Assembly (NCBI RefSeq): GCF_023074185.1
Contig: NZ_JADPKY010000006.1
Coordinates: 1 to 64,000, forward strand
Source of the DNA: Bradyrhizobium sp. 132
GTDB lineage: Bacteria > Pseudomonadota > Alphaproteobacteria > Rhizobiales > Xanthobacteraceae
Length of the DNA stretch: 64,000 nucleotides
Reading direction: 5' to 3'
Position 1 is the first letter of the stretch, and every line of letters starts with the position of its first letter. The notes beneath the pieces were generated by a model that saw only the letters and a program-made list of their open reading frames with translations, was not told the DNA's origin and ran no database searches. The position numbers and the translations under genes were made by a program. Of the stretch, positions 25,931 to 33,481 are shown piece after piece.

Positions 25931-26989
25931 CTAAGGCAGATTGTCCCGCATCACGATGTCGATCCTGATCTTCTCCTGTTCGCGCAAGATCGGCTCACCA
26001 CGGGCGAGCGCAAGCAGCACGCGCACGGCGGCGCGCGCTTCGTGTCCGGGGTTTTGCGAGATCGCGGCATCCATCAGGCCTTGCAGCAGCAGCCGGCGCG
26101 TCAGCGCGGTGACGTCGTGTCCGACGAATACCACCTGCCTGTCGCGGCCGGCATCGCTCAGCGCCTTCTCGCTCAACGCGTTGGCCACGCCCTGCGTGCC
26201 GGCGCCGACATTATAAAGGCCGACAATGTCAGCATGCCTGCCCAACAGCCGCGCCAAGACCTGTTCCGAACGCGCATCCTCGTCGCGCCCTTCCAATACC
26301 GGCAGCACGCTCAGCCCAGGGAATTCCGATGCCATCACCTGGATGAAGCCAAAAATGCGCTCGGCATGGTCGCGCAGGCCCTGCGATCCCGCGATGATCG
26401 CGACCTTGCCCGACCTTTGTCCGACCAGCCGCCCGACCAGCGCGCCTGCGGTGCGCCCCGCGGCGATGTTGTCGATGCCGATATAATGGTGGCGGCGCGA
26501 CGACGGCACGTCCGAGACCAGCGTCACGACCTTGGTCCCGGCATCAACGAGATCGTCGATCGCGGCGCGGACGCCAGGATGATCCAGCGCCACCACGGCA
26601 ATGCCGTCATAATCGTCCGAGAGCCCTTCCAGGGAAGCAGCGAGCACCGACGGATCGAACACGTCGGTTGCGACCATCTCGACGCTCAGCCGCCGGGATG
26701 AGAGCCAGGCCGACATCTCGCCGAGATAGGCCTCGATCTGCTGCATGAACGGGTTCGGTCCCGACGGCATCACGAAGGCGAAACGGCGGGCGCGGCCGCG
26801 GGCGAGCTCGGCGGCGGCCACATGCGGCTGGAAGGCGTTGCGCTCAATCGCTTCCTTGACGCGCCGGACCGTATCCGGCCGCACACCCGGACGATTGTGC
26901 AGAACGCGGTCGACCGTCGCGAGGCTGACGCCCGCCTGGCGGGCGATGTCCTTCAGCGTCAGCGCGGTCGTGGTGAGCGTCTCGGCCAT
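25931..26989 (-). CDS. LacI family transcriptional regulator (probable xylose-cluster repressor)
   Basis: A 352-residue regulator. The N-terminal HTH is 'LTLKDIARQAGVSLATVDRVLHNRPGVRPDTVRRVKEAI' (about residues 10-50), followed by the hinge and a periplasmic-binding-protein-like effector domain resembling that of sugar-binding proteins ('FAFVMPSGPNPFMQQIEAYL', 'YIGIDNIAAGRTAGALVGRL'). It precedes xylB on the same strand with 80 bases between. Local control of the xylose/ABC cluster with a sugar inducer is inferred from position. Confidence 0.92.
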   Translation of the reverse strand: MAETLTTTALTLKDIARQAGVSLATVDRVLHNRPGVRPDTVRRVKEAIERNAFQPHVAAAELARGRARRFAFVMPSGPNPFMQQIEAYLGEMSAWLSSRRLSVEMVATDVFDPSVLAASLEGLSDDYDGIAVVALDHPGVRAAIDDLVDAGTKVVTLVSDVPSSRRHHYIGIDNIAAGRTAGALVGRLVGQRSGKVAIIAGSQGLRDHAERIFGFIQVMASEFPGLSVLPVLEGRDEDARSEQVLARLLGRHADIVGLYNVGAGTQGVANALSEKALSDAGRDRQVVFVGHDVTALTRRLLLQGLMDAAISQNPGHEARAAVRVLLALARGEPILREQEKIRIDIVMRDNLP

Positions 26990-27013
26990 GGCTGAAGGCT
27001 AGCAGAGGTTTTT

Positions 27014-27029
27014 TGAGGTACGCAACTCA
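27014..27029. promoter_or_regulatory. Candidate LacI-family operator upstream of the regulator gene
   Basis: The 16-base element TGAGGTACGCAACTCA is an imperfect palindrome with a central CG, six of eight arm positions pairing. Flanking TTTTGAGG is repeated on both sides (27011-27018, 27030-27037). It lies 25-40 bases upstream of the regulator start, suiting autoregulation. Central-CG palindromes are usual for LacI-family operators; assignment to this protein is inference. Confidence 0.35.
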
Positions 27030-27101
27030 TTTTGAGGGGCAGCAGGCATTTTTCAGTCGCTGTTGCTAGGAACGGCCTCTTCGGTCGGTCGTTGCCGCCG
27101 C

Positions 27102-27629
27102 GTGCATAACGACATCACCCATGATCCCGGCGAGGGATTAAGCCCGACGCTCGAGCGCAACATCCAGGCGTTGGTCGAGCGCCGCCTCCGGGAGCGGCGC
27201 GCGGCCAGGGGTCAGGAAAAGGTCGCGGATGCGATCACGGCCTTCACGGGCAGCATGGTCTTCGTCTACCTCCATGTCGCCGTGTTCGGCTTCTGGATTA
27301 TCGCCAATCTGCATTGGCTGCCGGGAATCCCGGCCTGGGACGAGAGCTTCGTGGTGCTGGCGATGGTTGCTTCGGTCGAGGCGATCTTCCTGTCGACATT
27401 CGTGCTGATCTCGCAGAACCGCATGACCGCGGCAGCGGACAAGCGCGCCGATCTCGATCTCCAGATCAGCCTGCTCGCCGAGCACGAGTTGACCAAGGTC
27501 GCTCGCCTCCTCACGCAAATCGCCGAGCGGCTCGACGTCCAGCCCGACTCGAAGCGCGATCTGGAGGAGGCAAGCCGCGACATCGCCCCCGAGCGCGTGC
27601 TCGACAGGATCGAGGAGACGCGCTCCTGA
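27102..27629 (+). CDS. DUF1003 domain-containing membrane protein
   Basis: A 175-residue protein with a hydrophilic N-terminal section, two membrane helices at about residues 58-77 ('FVYLHVAVFGFWIIANL') and about 91-113 ('FVVLAMVASVEAIFLSTFVLIS'), and a charged C-terminal tail. 'QNRMTAAADKRADLDLQISLLAEHELT' is the DUF1003 hallmark. The function of the family is unknown. GTG 27102 is preferred because family proteins start at this point; TTG 27063 is the upstream alternative. Its stop lies one base from the end of the convergent GNAT remnant. Confidence 0.85.
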   Translation: MHNDITHDPGEGLSPTLERNIQALVERRLRERRAARGQEKVADAITAFTGSMVFVYLHVAVFGFWIIANLHWLPGIPAWDESFVVLAMVASVEAIFLSTFVLISQNRMTAAADKRADLDLQISLLAEHELTKVARLLTQIAERLDVQPDSKRDLEEASRDIAPERVLDRIEETRS

Positions 27630-27630
27630 G

Positions 27631-28111
27631 CTATCGGCCCGCCGACAGATCCAGGGTCAGGAACAGGCTGTTGGGATCCTCGATATAGCCATCGAACGGG
27701 CCGCAGAGGACAAAGCCATGCGCCCGGTAGAGCGCGAGCGCCGGCTTGAAATAGTCACCACGAGCCGGTCTCGAGGCTGAGCCGCGTCATGCCGCGCGCG
27801 CGGGCTTCCGTGATGATGTGGCGAAGCATCTCACCGCCAAAGCCGCGCCGGCGCGTGGTCTGGAGCGTGTGCATCGACTTCACCTCGCCGTGCTCGGCCG
27901 AGAGCGTCTTCAGCGCACCGACGGAGGCCAGCGTCTCGCCGTCCCAGCCGGTCCAGAACGCGACGTCGGACGCGCGGAGCCCGGAGAGATCGAGCGCATG
28001 GGCGCTGCCCGGCGCGGTCTGCGCTCGCGCGGCCGTGACGTGATGATCGAGCAGCGCGATGACGCGCGGATCAAAGGTGTCGCCGGTGCGGATCTGCATT
28101 GTCAGGTTCAC
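27631..28111 (-). pseudogene. GNAT family N-acetyltransferase, frameshifted
   Basis: The N-terminal part reads as an acetyltransferase: 'IRTGDTFDPRVIALLDHHV', 'LSGLRASDVAFWTGWDGETLASVGALK', and the acetyl-CoA loop 'RRRGFGGEMLRHII'. It runs into a stop right after 'LETGSW' at about 27757. Shifting one base there restores the expected end of the family: 'DYFKPALALYRAHGFVLCG', then 'EDPNSLFLTLDL', with a stop at 27631-27633. A single extra base near 27755-27760 therefore breaks the gene. It could be true decay or a sequencing error; decay of the neighbouring regulator favours the former. Confidence 0.8.
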
Positions 28112-28139
28112 TCCAGGATTTCATATCGCATCAGCACCA

Positions 28140-28399
28140 TTACATCTTCCCGTAGGAAGCGCCGCGGCGCGTGATGATGACGTAGCGATGTGCACGGCGA
28201 TCGCGCCCTCCAGCATCAGGAGCTGCTGGGTGAAGGCATTGCGGCCCCACGGGCTGTACGGCACCCGCGTGCCGGCCGGCAGGTCGACGGCACGGCTGAC
28301 GCCGGAGCGCGCCGCGAGTTCATTCAGCGTCATGCCGGCCTGCGTCCGAAGCGGCTTCAAGCGACGACCGATCGCGCGATCGCGCTTTTGCTGGTCCAT
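28140..28399 (-). pseudogene. Remnant of an XRE-cupin transcriptional regulator
   Basis: An N-terminal HTH start ('AIGRRLKPLRTQAGMTLNELAARSGVSRA') jumps directly to the cupin region of this family ('VDLPAGTRVPYSPWGR', 'QLLMLEGAIAVHI'). The second half of the HTH and roughly a hundred residues of linker appear deleted. After 'AVHI' the sequence continues in another frame as 'RYVIITRRGASYGKM', like the last cupin strand, with a stop at 28140-28142. Thus at least two deletions are inferred. It lies just upstream of the broken GNAT gene; XRE-cupin/GNAT pairs are common, so this is a decayed two-gene unit. Confidence 0.65.
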
Positions 28400-28591
28400 T
28401 TTTTGTAGGTCCTGGCTTTCATCCGAACATGCCCCGGCGCGGTGACCGCAAGCCACTAGGCGAGAGAAGCTTAGCCGAAAGAGCAGCGGGTGCAGGTCAC
28501 GATGGGCTAATATATTGGAAACTCACGCACTGCGCGATGTGCGCTTGCGCCTGTCAGGTCGATCGGAAGGAAAATCTCAATCGGAGAAGCC

Positions 28592-28665
28592 TGGAGCGGG
28601 CGAAGGGAATCGAACCCTCGTATGCAGCTTGGGAAGCTGCCGTTCTACCATTGAACTACGCCCGC
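28592..28665 (-). tRNA. tRNA-Gly (CCC)
   Basis: Read on the minus strand from 28665: acceptor GCGGGCG pairs with CGCCCGC; D-arm around GTTCAATGGTAGAAC; anticodon stem GCAGC/GCTGC with loop TTCCCAA, giving anticodon CCC; T-arm GAGGGTTCGATTCCCTTC. A discriminator T and an encoded CCA end (28594-28592) are present. The cloverleaf is complete. It is flanked by the ogt gene and the decayed XRE/GNAT unit. Confidence 0.95.
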
Positions 28666-28838
28666 TGATGCGCAAGCCTGCGCGCCTCTGATTAGCCGAG
28701 ACGGCGCTTCCCGCCAAGCGCTTTGGCGCGTCCGGCCGGACGCTTGTTAACGTCTCGGTAAGATTTTGGGTGCGCCGGATTGTGGCGGTGTTATGATCGC
28801 CTGTCTGGGGAGAGACGTGCACTGAGTGGGGCGTGTGC

Positions 28839-29417
28839 ATGGTGGGGCGTGGCTACGCGATATTCGACACGACCATAGGGTGCTGCGCCATTATCTGGAG
28901 CAGCACCGGCGTGGTCGCTGTGCAATTGCCGGAGGCGCGGGAGATCGACACCCGCCGCCGGATGTTCCAGGTCCATCCCGAGGCGCGCGAACAGCGGCCG
29001 TCCGCGAACGCCGAGCTTGCGATCGAGGGCATCGTGGGCCTGCTGCAAGGCAACGATCCTGATTTTTCCGAGGTCAGCCTGGATGCGGGCGGCGTGCCCG
29101 ACTTCAACCGGCGGGTCTACGAGTTCGCCTGCACGATTCCGCGCGGGGAGACGCGCACCTATCACGAGATCGCCAAGGCGCTGGGCGTCTCCGGCGCCGC
29201 GCATTCGGTGGCGCAGGCGATCGCGAAAAATCCCTACATGCTGATCGTGCCCTGCCACCGGGTGCTGGAGGCGGGCAATTACACCGACCGGCTCTCGCCC
29301 TATGGCGGGGTGATCTCCAAGCGGCGGCTGCTGTCGCTCGAGGGCGCTCATCCGGTCGCCAGCAAGACGCTATTCGAGGTGCTGCTGCCCGTTGCCCTGC
29401 CGAGACCCTCCACCTAG
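28839..29417 (+). CDS. ogt: Methylated-DNA--protein-cysteine methyltransferase
   Basis: A 192-residue suicide repair protein that removes alkyl groups from O6-alkylguanine. The active-site PCHRV is present (Cys139 in 'LIVPCHRVLEAG'). The helix-turn-helix recognition region is 'GETRTYHEIAKALGVSGAAHSVAQAIAKNP', and 'YGGVISKRRLLSLEG' closes the domain. GTG 28833 and ATG 28839 are both possible starts. No Ada-type DNA-binding domain is fused. It precedes an AraC-type regulator by ten bases. Confidence 0.94.
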   Translation: MVGRGYAIFDTTIGCCAIIWSSTGVVAVQLPEAREIDTRRRMFQVHPEAREQRPSANAELAIEGIVGLLQGNDPDFSEVSLDAGGVPDFNRRVYEFACTIPRGETRTYHEIAKALGVSGAAHSVAQAIAKNPYMLIVPCHRVLEAGNYTDRLSPYGGVISKRRLLSLEGAHPVASKTLFEVLLPVALPRPST

Positions 29418-29427
29418 ATAGGGCGGC

Positions 29428-30267
29428 ATGGATGCGACCACGCTGCTGACGACGCCCTCGATGACGGTCTCCGAGTTTCGCTGCGATGCGGGACCGGACG
29501 ACGCGTCGTTTGCGGAGTGCCGCACCGGCCATTCCATCGCCTATGTCCGCGCGGGCAGCTTCGGCTGCCACTGCCGCGCCGGGTTCTTCGAGCTGGTGGC
29601 GGGCTCGATGCTGGTCGGCGCACCGGGCGAGGAATACACCTGCACGCATGAGCATGTCTCCGGCGACGTCTGCCTGTCCTTTTTCCTGGGCGAGGATCTG
29701 GTTGACGCCCTCGGGGGACGTCGCGACATCTGGCAGGTCGGCGCGACGCCGCCGCTGCCCGAGCTGATGGTGCTGGGCGAGCTCGCCCAGACGGCGGCAG
29801 ATGGCAACAGCGATCTCGGTCTCGACGAGGTCGGTCAAATCCTCGCCGGCCGCTTCATTGACGTCGTCTCGGGCAAGGCGCGCAAGCCGACAACGCCCAC
29901 TGCGCGCGATCGCCGCCGCGCCGTGGAAGCCGCGCTGTGGATCGACGCCAACTCGCATGCCGAGGTCGACCTCGAACAGGCGGCGCGGCAGGCAGGCCTC
30001 AGCCCGTTCCATTTCCTGCGGGTGTTTTCGAGCGTGCTCGGCGTCACCCCCCATCAATATCTGGTGCGCTCACGGCTGCGGCATGCGGCGCGGCTGCTCA
30101 CTGACGATGACATCGCGGTCACCGACATCGCCTACGACGTCGGCTTCGGCGACCTCTCCAACTTCGTCCGCACCTTCCGCCGCGCCGCCGGCGTGTCGCC
30201 GACCAAGTTCCGTCAGGCCTCGAAGGGGAAGCGCAAGATTCTCCAAGAGCAGCTTGCCCTCAACTGA
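29428..30267 (+). CDS. AraC family transcriptional regulator
   Basis: A 279-residue regulator. The C-terminal third holds two HTH motifs: '[41 protein letters not shown]' and '[36 protein letters not shown]'. The N-terminal 170 residues form a cupin-like sensor with several cysteines ('[20 protein letters not shown]', 'GCHCRAGFF'). Those cysteines could serve redox or metal sensing, but this is speculation. It starts ten bases after ogt and precedes a VOC gene; a link to alkylation response or to the VOC gene is possible. Confidence 0.92.
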   Translation: MDATTLLTTPSMTVSEFRCDAGPDDASFAECRTGHSIAYVRAGSFGCHCRAGFFELVAGSMLVGAPGEEYTCTHEHVSGDVCLSFFLGEDLVDALGGRRDIWQVGATPPLPELMVLGELAQTAADGNSDLGLDEVGQILAGRFIDVVSGKARKPTTPTARDRRRAVEAALWIDANSHAEVDLEQAARQAGLSPFHFLRVFSSVLGVTPHQYLVRSRLRHAARLLTDDDIAVTDIAYDVGFGDLSNFVRTFRRAAGVSPTKFRQASKGKRKILQEQLALN

Positions 30268-30323
30268 CTAGGTTCGTCTCCGGCGCGCGCCAGTTGCGGC
30301 GCGCTTTGGAAATGGAGACGAAC

Positions 30324-30683
30324 ATGTACGACCATATCGGACTGCGCGTTGCCGACCTCGACGCCGCCGCGCGCTTCTACACCGCGGTGCTGGCGCCGCT
30401 CGGCTACGTCCTGTGCTCGAGCGGCGACGGCTACGCCGGCTTCGGGCCGAAGGGCGAGCCGGCGTTGTGGCTGCACCTGAACAAGGGACGGAAAGCCGAT
30501 GGCGCGCATATCGCGTTTCGCGCCGGGAATCATGACGCGGTCAAGGCGTTCCACGGCGAAGGCCTGAAGAGCGGCGGCCGCGACAATGGCGGTGCTGGCC
30601 CGCGCAAGGATTACAGCCCGACTTACTACGCGGCATTTTTGATCGATCCCGATGGCAACAATGTCGAGGCGGTCTGCACGTGA
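30324..30683 (+). CDS. VOC family (glyoxalase/dioxygenase superfamily) protein
   Basis: A 119-residue single VOC unit: 'MYDHIGLRVADLDAAARFYTAVLAPLGYVL' at the start, 'GYAGFGPKGEPALWLHL' in the middle, 'ADGAHIAFRAGNHDAVKAFH' and 'YAAFLIDPDGNNVEAVC' at the end. The His and Glu positions of the metal site are retained. Such proteins cover glyoxalases, resistance proteins and dioxygenases, so the reaction is undefined. The start at 30324 has GGAG six bases upstream. It lies 56 bases after the AraC-type gene. Confidence 0.9.
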   Translation: MYDHIGLRVADLDAAARFYTAVLAPLGYVLCSSGDGYAGFGPKGEPALWLHLNKGRKADGAHIAFRAGNHDAVKAFHGEGLKSGGRDNGGAGPRKDYSPTYYAAFLIDPDGNNVEAVCT

Positions 30684-30690
30684 GTTCTCT

Positions 30691-30780
30691 CCGTCATTGC
30701 GAGGAGCTCTTGCGACGAAGCAATCCAGACCGTAGCCGCGGAAGCATTTCTGGATTGCTTCGCTGCGCTCGCGATGACGG
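30691..30780. repeat. Dispersed palindrome (CGTCATTGCGAGGAGC ... GCGATGACGG type)
   Basis: An approximately 90-base imperfect inverted repeat: CCGTCATTGCGAGGAGC on the left, AGCAATCCAGA and TCTGGATTGCTTC in the middle, GCTCGCGATGACGG on the right. It fills the gap between the VOC and SRPBCC genes. This is a very common Bradyrhizobium intergenic palindrome. No coding function. Confidence 0.85.
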
Positions 30781-30819
30781 AGTCCACGGCCAACACCTAA
30801 CATATTCAAGGACACTCTC

Positions 30820-31212
30820 ATGGCCTCCATCCACAATGACATTCCCCTCCCCGCCTCGGCGCACGACGTCTGGGACGCGGTGCGCGATTTCGGCGCGCTG
30901 CATCAGCGGCTGGCGCCGGGCTTCGTCACCGCCTGCACGATCGACGGCGATGCGCGCGTCGTCACCTTTGCCAATGGCTCGGTAGCGCGCGAAGTGCTGG
31001 TCGATTGCGACGATGCGCGGCAACGGCTGGTCTACGCCATCAACAGCGAGCGTCTGAAGCATTACAGCGCCTCGGTGCAGGTGATCGCCGAGGGTGATGC
31101 GAGATGCCGCCTGGTCTGGATCATCGACATGCTGCCGAACGAGCTTGCAGCTTACGTACAGGGCCAAACCGGGGATGCCGTGATCGCCATCCACAAGGCG
31201 TTTCCGGCTTAG
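30820..31212 (+). CDS. SRPBCC family protein (polyketide cyclase/dehydratase-like)
   Basis: A 130-residue START/Bet v1-like fold protein. 'ASIHNDIPLPASAHDVWDAVRDFGALHQRLAPGFV' is the typical opening helix-strand pattern, followed by 'RVVTFANGSVAREVLVDCDDARQRLVYAI' and a C-terminal long helix. The family forms a hydrophobic cavity for a small lipid-like ligand; the ligand and role are unknown here. It is preceded by a repeat and followed by a second repeat, so is probably transcribed alone. Confidence 0.87.
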   Translation: MASIHNDIPLPASAHDVWDAVRDFGALHQRLAPGFVTACTIDGDARVVTFANGSVAREVLVDCDDARQRLVYAINSERLKHYSASVQVIAEGDARCRLVWIIDMLPNELAAYVQGQTGDAVIAIHKAFPA

Positions 31213-31223
31213 TTTACTTATTT

Positions 31224-31270
31224 GAGCATGATCCTTTCGGAAAACCGCTGCACATTTTTCCGGATCACGC
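31224..31270. repeat. Dispersed palindrome, second copy (GAGCATGATC...CGGATCACGC)
   Basis: A close match to the element at 5826-5873: GAGCATGATCC, central TTCGGAAAACCGC, then TTTTTCCGGATCACGC. Both copies follow a plus-strand gene at short distance. Shared sequence in two places within 64 kb shows it is dispersed. Confidence 0.75.
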
Positions 31271-31383
31271 CCGCAGCTGCGTGATCTTTTTCACAGACCC
31301 AGCCCTCGTCCGCTGTAACCATGGCGGCGTGCGTCCGGTTGGCGCCGCTCTCCCGGCGGCGCCACGCACGCGAGGAGCAGGCC

Positions 31384-31821
31384 ATGAGAGGTGCGGACAA
31401 GGTGATCTGCCAGGCGGTCGCCGTGCTGCTGATGTTTTCGATTTCGAGCGCACCGGCAAACGCGCAATTCCTCGGCGGCGGAGGTGCCGGCGGCGAGGAC
31501 ATGATGACCCAGATGGCGCCGATGCTGGAGATGATGAAGGCCAAGATGGGCAAGCGCCGCTTCGCCATGATGATGCAGACCATGGGCCCGATGATGAGCC
31601 GCATGATAGAGAATGGCGGCGGCGGACTTGGTGGGAGTCTTGGCGGCCCCGGTGGCGGCAATCTCGGCGGCGGTTTCGGTGCGCCCAATTACGGCGGCTA
31701 CATGCCGATGGCCGGCGGCGGCTACATGCCGACCGGTATGGGCAGCATAGGCGGCGGCGATATCATGGGCATGCTCGGTGGCGCCGGCGGCGGCGACATG
31801 ATGGCAATGATCCGCAATTGA
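31384..31821 (+). CDS. Exported Met- and Gly-rich hypothetical protein
   Basis: A 145-residue protein. A signal peptide (residues 1-27, ending 'SAPANA') is followed by 'QFLGGGGAGGEDMM'. I count 25 methionines, many as MM or MMM, and long glycine runs. A helical Met/Lys-rich patch (residues about 45-78) precedes Gly-rich repeats with 'YMPMAGGGYMPTGM'. Methionine clusters in exported proteins often bind Cu(I), but no family is recognised and copper binding is speculation. The start at 31384 has GAGGAG upstream. No operon partner. Confidence 0.7.
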   Translation: MRGADKVICQAVAVLLMFSISSAPANAQFLGGGGAGGEDMMTQMAPMLEMMKAKMGKRRFAMMMQTMGPMMSRMIENGGGGLGGSLGGPGGGNLGGGFGAPNYGGYMPMAGGGYMPTGMGSIGGGDIMGMLGGAGGGDMMAMIRN

Positions 31822-31870
31822 TGCGGCTCGCCAATGTCGGCGGCGGAGGCCATCGCCGCCACAGGCATCG

Positions 31871-33316
31871 TTAGTCCGCGACGCCGGAGAGAACCGGCCT
31901 GATCGCAGCCTTGCTCTCGCGCGGTCCCCAGCGGGTCAGCACCACGCTGGAGCACGAGAGCAGGCCGAGCACGACCATCGAGCTGGCGGCCAGCCAGAAG
32001 AAGTTCTGCGCAGTGGCATCGTGCGTCGACAGCCACCAGCCGACCGCCGCGATGTAGATCAGCCGCGCGGTCTGCGCCAGCACCGGGCCGATCACCTTCG
32101 CAGCCCCCTGCGACGAGAAATACATCGTCGAGGCGAGGCCAATGAACGCGTAGAACGGCGCCACCGTCGACAAATATTGATGGCTGGTGGCGCGCACGAT
32201 CTCGCTGTCCGTGAAGATATTGACCCAGAGATCAGGGAAGAGCGCGACCAGGCACGCAGGTGCGCCGACGGCGACGAAGGCGCTCGCGCCCGCGATCCAG
32301 GCGATGCGCCGGGCGCGGGCGATGCGGCCGGCGCCGACCGCCATGCCGATCATCGGCACCGAGGCGATGCCGAACGCGAACGCGATAGAGGTCAGCAAAA
32401 ATTCCAGCCGCGCACCGATGCCGTAGCCGGCGAGGATCGCGGTGCCGAATTTCGCCAGCATGTGGGTGAAGATCGAGATCGTCAGCACCGATTGCAGCGG
32501 CGAGAAGCAGGCAATGGCGCCGACTTTGAGGATGTCGAAAAACATCGCCCACTGGATGCGCAGGCCGCGCAGCTTCGGCGTAACGCGGGCGCGGCCGGAA
32601 AACAGGTACCAGCCCATCACGCAGATGTTCATGGAATAGGCGATCAGCGCGCCGGCCGCGACGCCACGCATGCCGAGCTGTGGCACGGGGCCGAGGCCGA
32701 GGCCGAGCGTGCCGCCGAGCAATATCTGCCAGACCGCGGAATTGAGGATCAACAGCGACGGCAGCTTCATGTTGCCGGTGCCGCGCAGGACGCCCGCCAT
32801 GGTGTTGAGCAGCCAGGGCAGCACGGCGCCCCCGAAAAACACCTGGGTGTAGGCAATCGCATGTGTCAGCACATCGCCGCGGCCGCCGAGCATTTCCAGA
32901 ACGCGCGGCCCGAAGATCAGCATGCCCAGCATGAAGACGAGGCCGAAGCTGATGCCGATCAGCAGCGCATGCGCGGCGAGCGTGCCGGCGCGATCGCGAT
33001 CGCCGGCGCCGAGCGCACGCGCGATGGCGGAGGCCACCGCGCCGCCCATCGCGCCGCCCGACATCGTCATGGTCAGGATCACGGTCGGAAACACCAGCGC
33101 CATCGCGGCAAGCGCTTCCACACCGAGACGTCCGATATAGGAGGTCTCCGCAATCACGGTGCAGGTGCCGGCGGAGAGCGCGACCACGTTGGGCCAGGCC
33201 AGCCCGAGCAGCGTGCGCAGAATCGGGCCGTCCAACAGCGCGCTCTTCACGGGGCGTGGAGGCGGCGGCAGCGGACGCTCTTGTTCATCGACCGGGATTT
33301 CGGCGATGTCGGACAT
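31871..33316 (-). CDS. MATE family efflux transporter (NorM-like branch)
   Basis: A 481-residue polytopic inner-membrane protein. A cytoplasmic Pro-rich N-terminus (about 1-30) precedes about 12 helices. Family segments: 'LAWPNVVALSAGTCTVIAETSYIGRLGVEALAAMALVFP', 'VLRGTGNMKLPSLL', and in the second half 'FGTAILAGYGIGARLEFLLTSIAFAFGIASVPMIGMAVGAGRIARARR'. It exports cationic compounds using a sodium or proton gradient; the substrate is not predictable. The start at 33316 follows GGAG. It is convergent with the Met-rich protein gene. Confidence 0.92.
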   Translation of the reverse strand: MSDIAEIPVDEQERPLPPPPRPVKSALLDGPILRTLLGLAWPNVVALSAGTCTVIAETSYIGRLGVEALAAMALVFPTVILTMTMSGGAMGGAVASAIARALGAGDRDRAGTLAAHALLIGISFGLVFMLGMLIFGPRVLEMLGGRGDVLTHAIAYTQVFFGGAVLPWLLNTMAGVLRGTGNMKLPSLLILNSAVWQILLGGTLGLGLGPVPQLGMRGVAAGALIAYSMNICVMGWYLFSGRARVTPKLRGLRIQWAMFFDILKVGAIACFSPLQSVLTISIFTHMLAKFGTAILAGYGIGARLEFLLTSIAFAFGIASVPMIGMAVGAGRIARARRIAWIAGASAFVAVGAPACLVALFPDLWVNIFTDSEIVRATSHQYLSTVAPFYAFIGLASTMYFSSQGAAKVIGPVLAQTARLIYIAAVGWWLSTHDATAQNFFWLAASSMVVLGLLSCSSVVLTRWGPRESKAAIRPVLSGVAD

Positions 33317-33481
33317 GTCCTCTCCGGGGCACGAGCGCCAGTTGCGGCGCCGCAATGAGTAGGTGTGTCAATAAATTTATTCGCGCACAGGGCGCAACGA
33401 GAGGCTTGTTAGCACATCACGCAGCGATTCCTCCTGCGTCAGATGCAGGCGTGCCCTGCGGCGTCGCGTTCCATGGTGGAA

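Noticed and set aside
28592..28665. tRNA-Gly as an integration site for a genomic island
   Set aside because: No integrase, no direct repeat of the tRNA end and no change in gene character nearby were seen.
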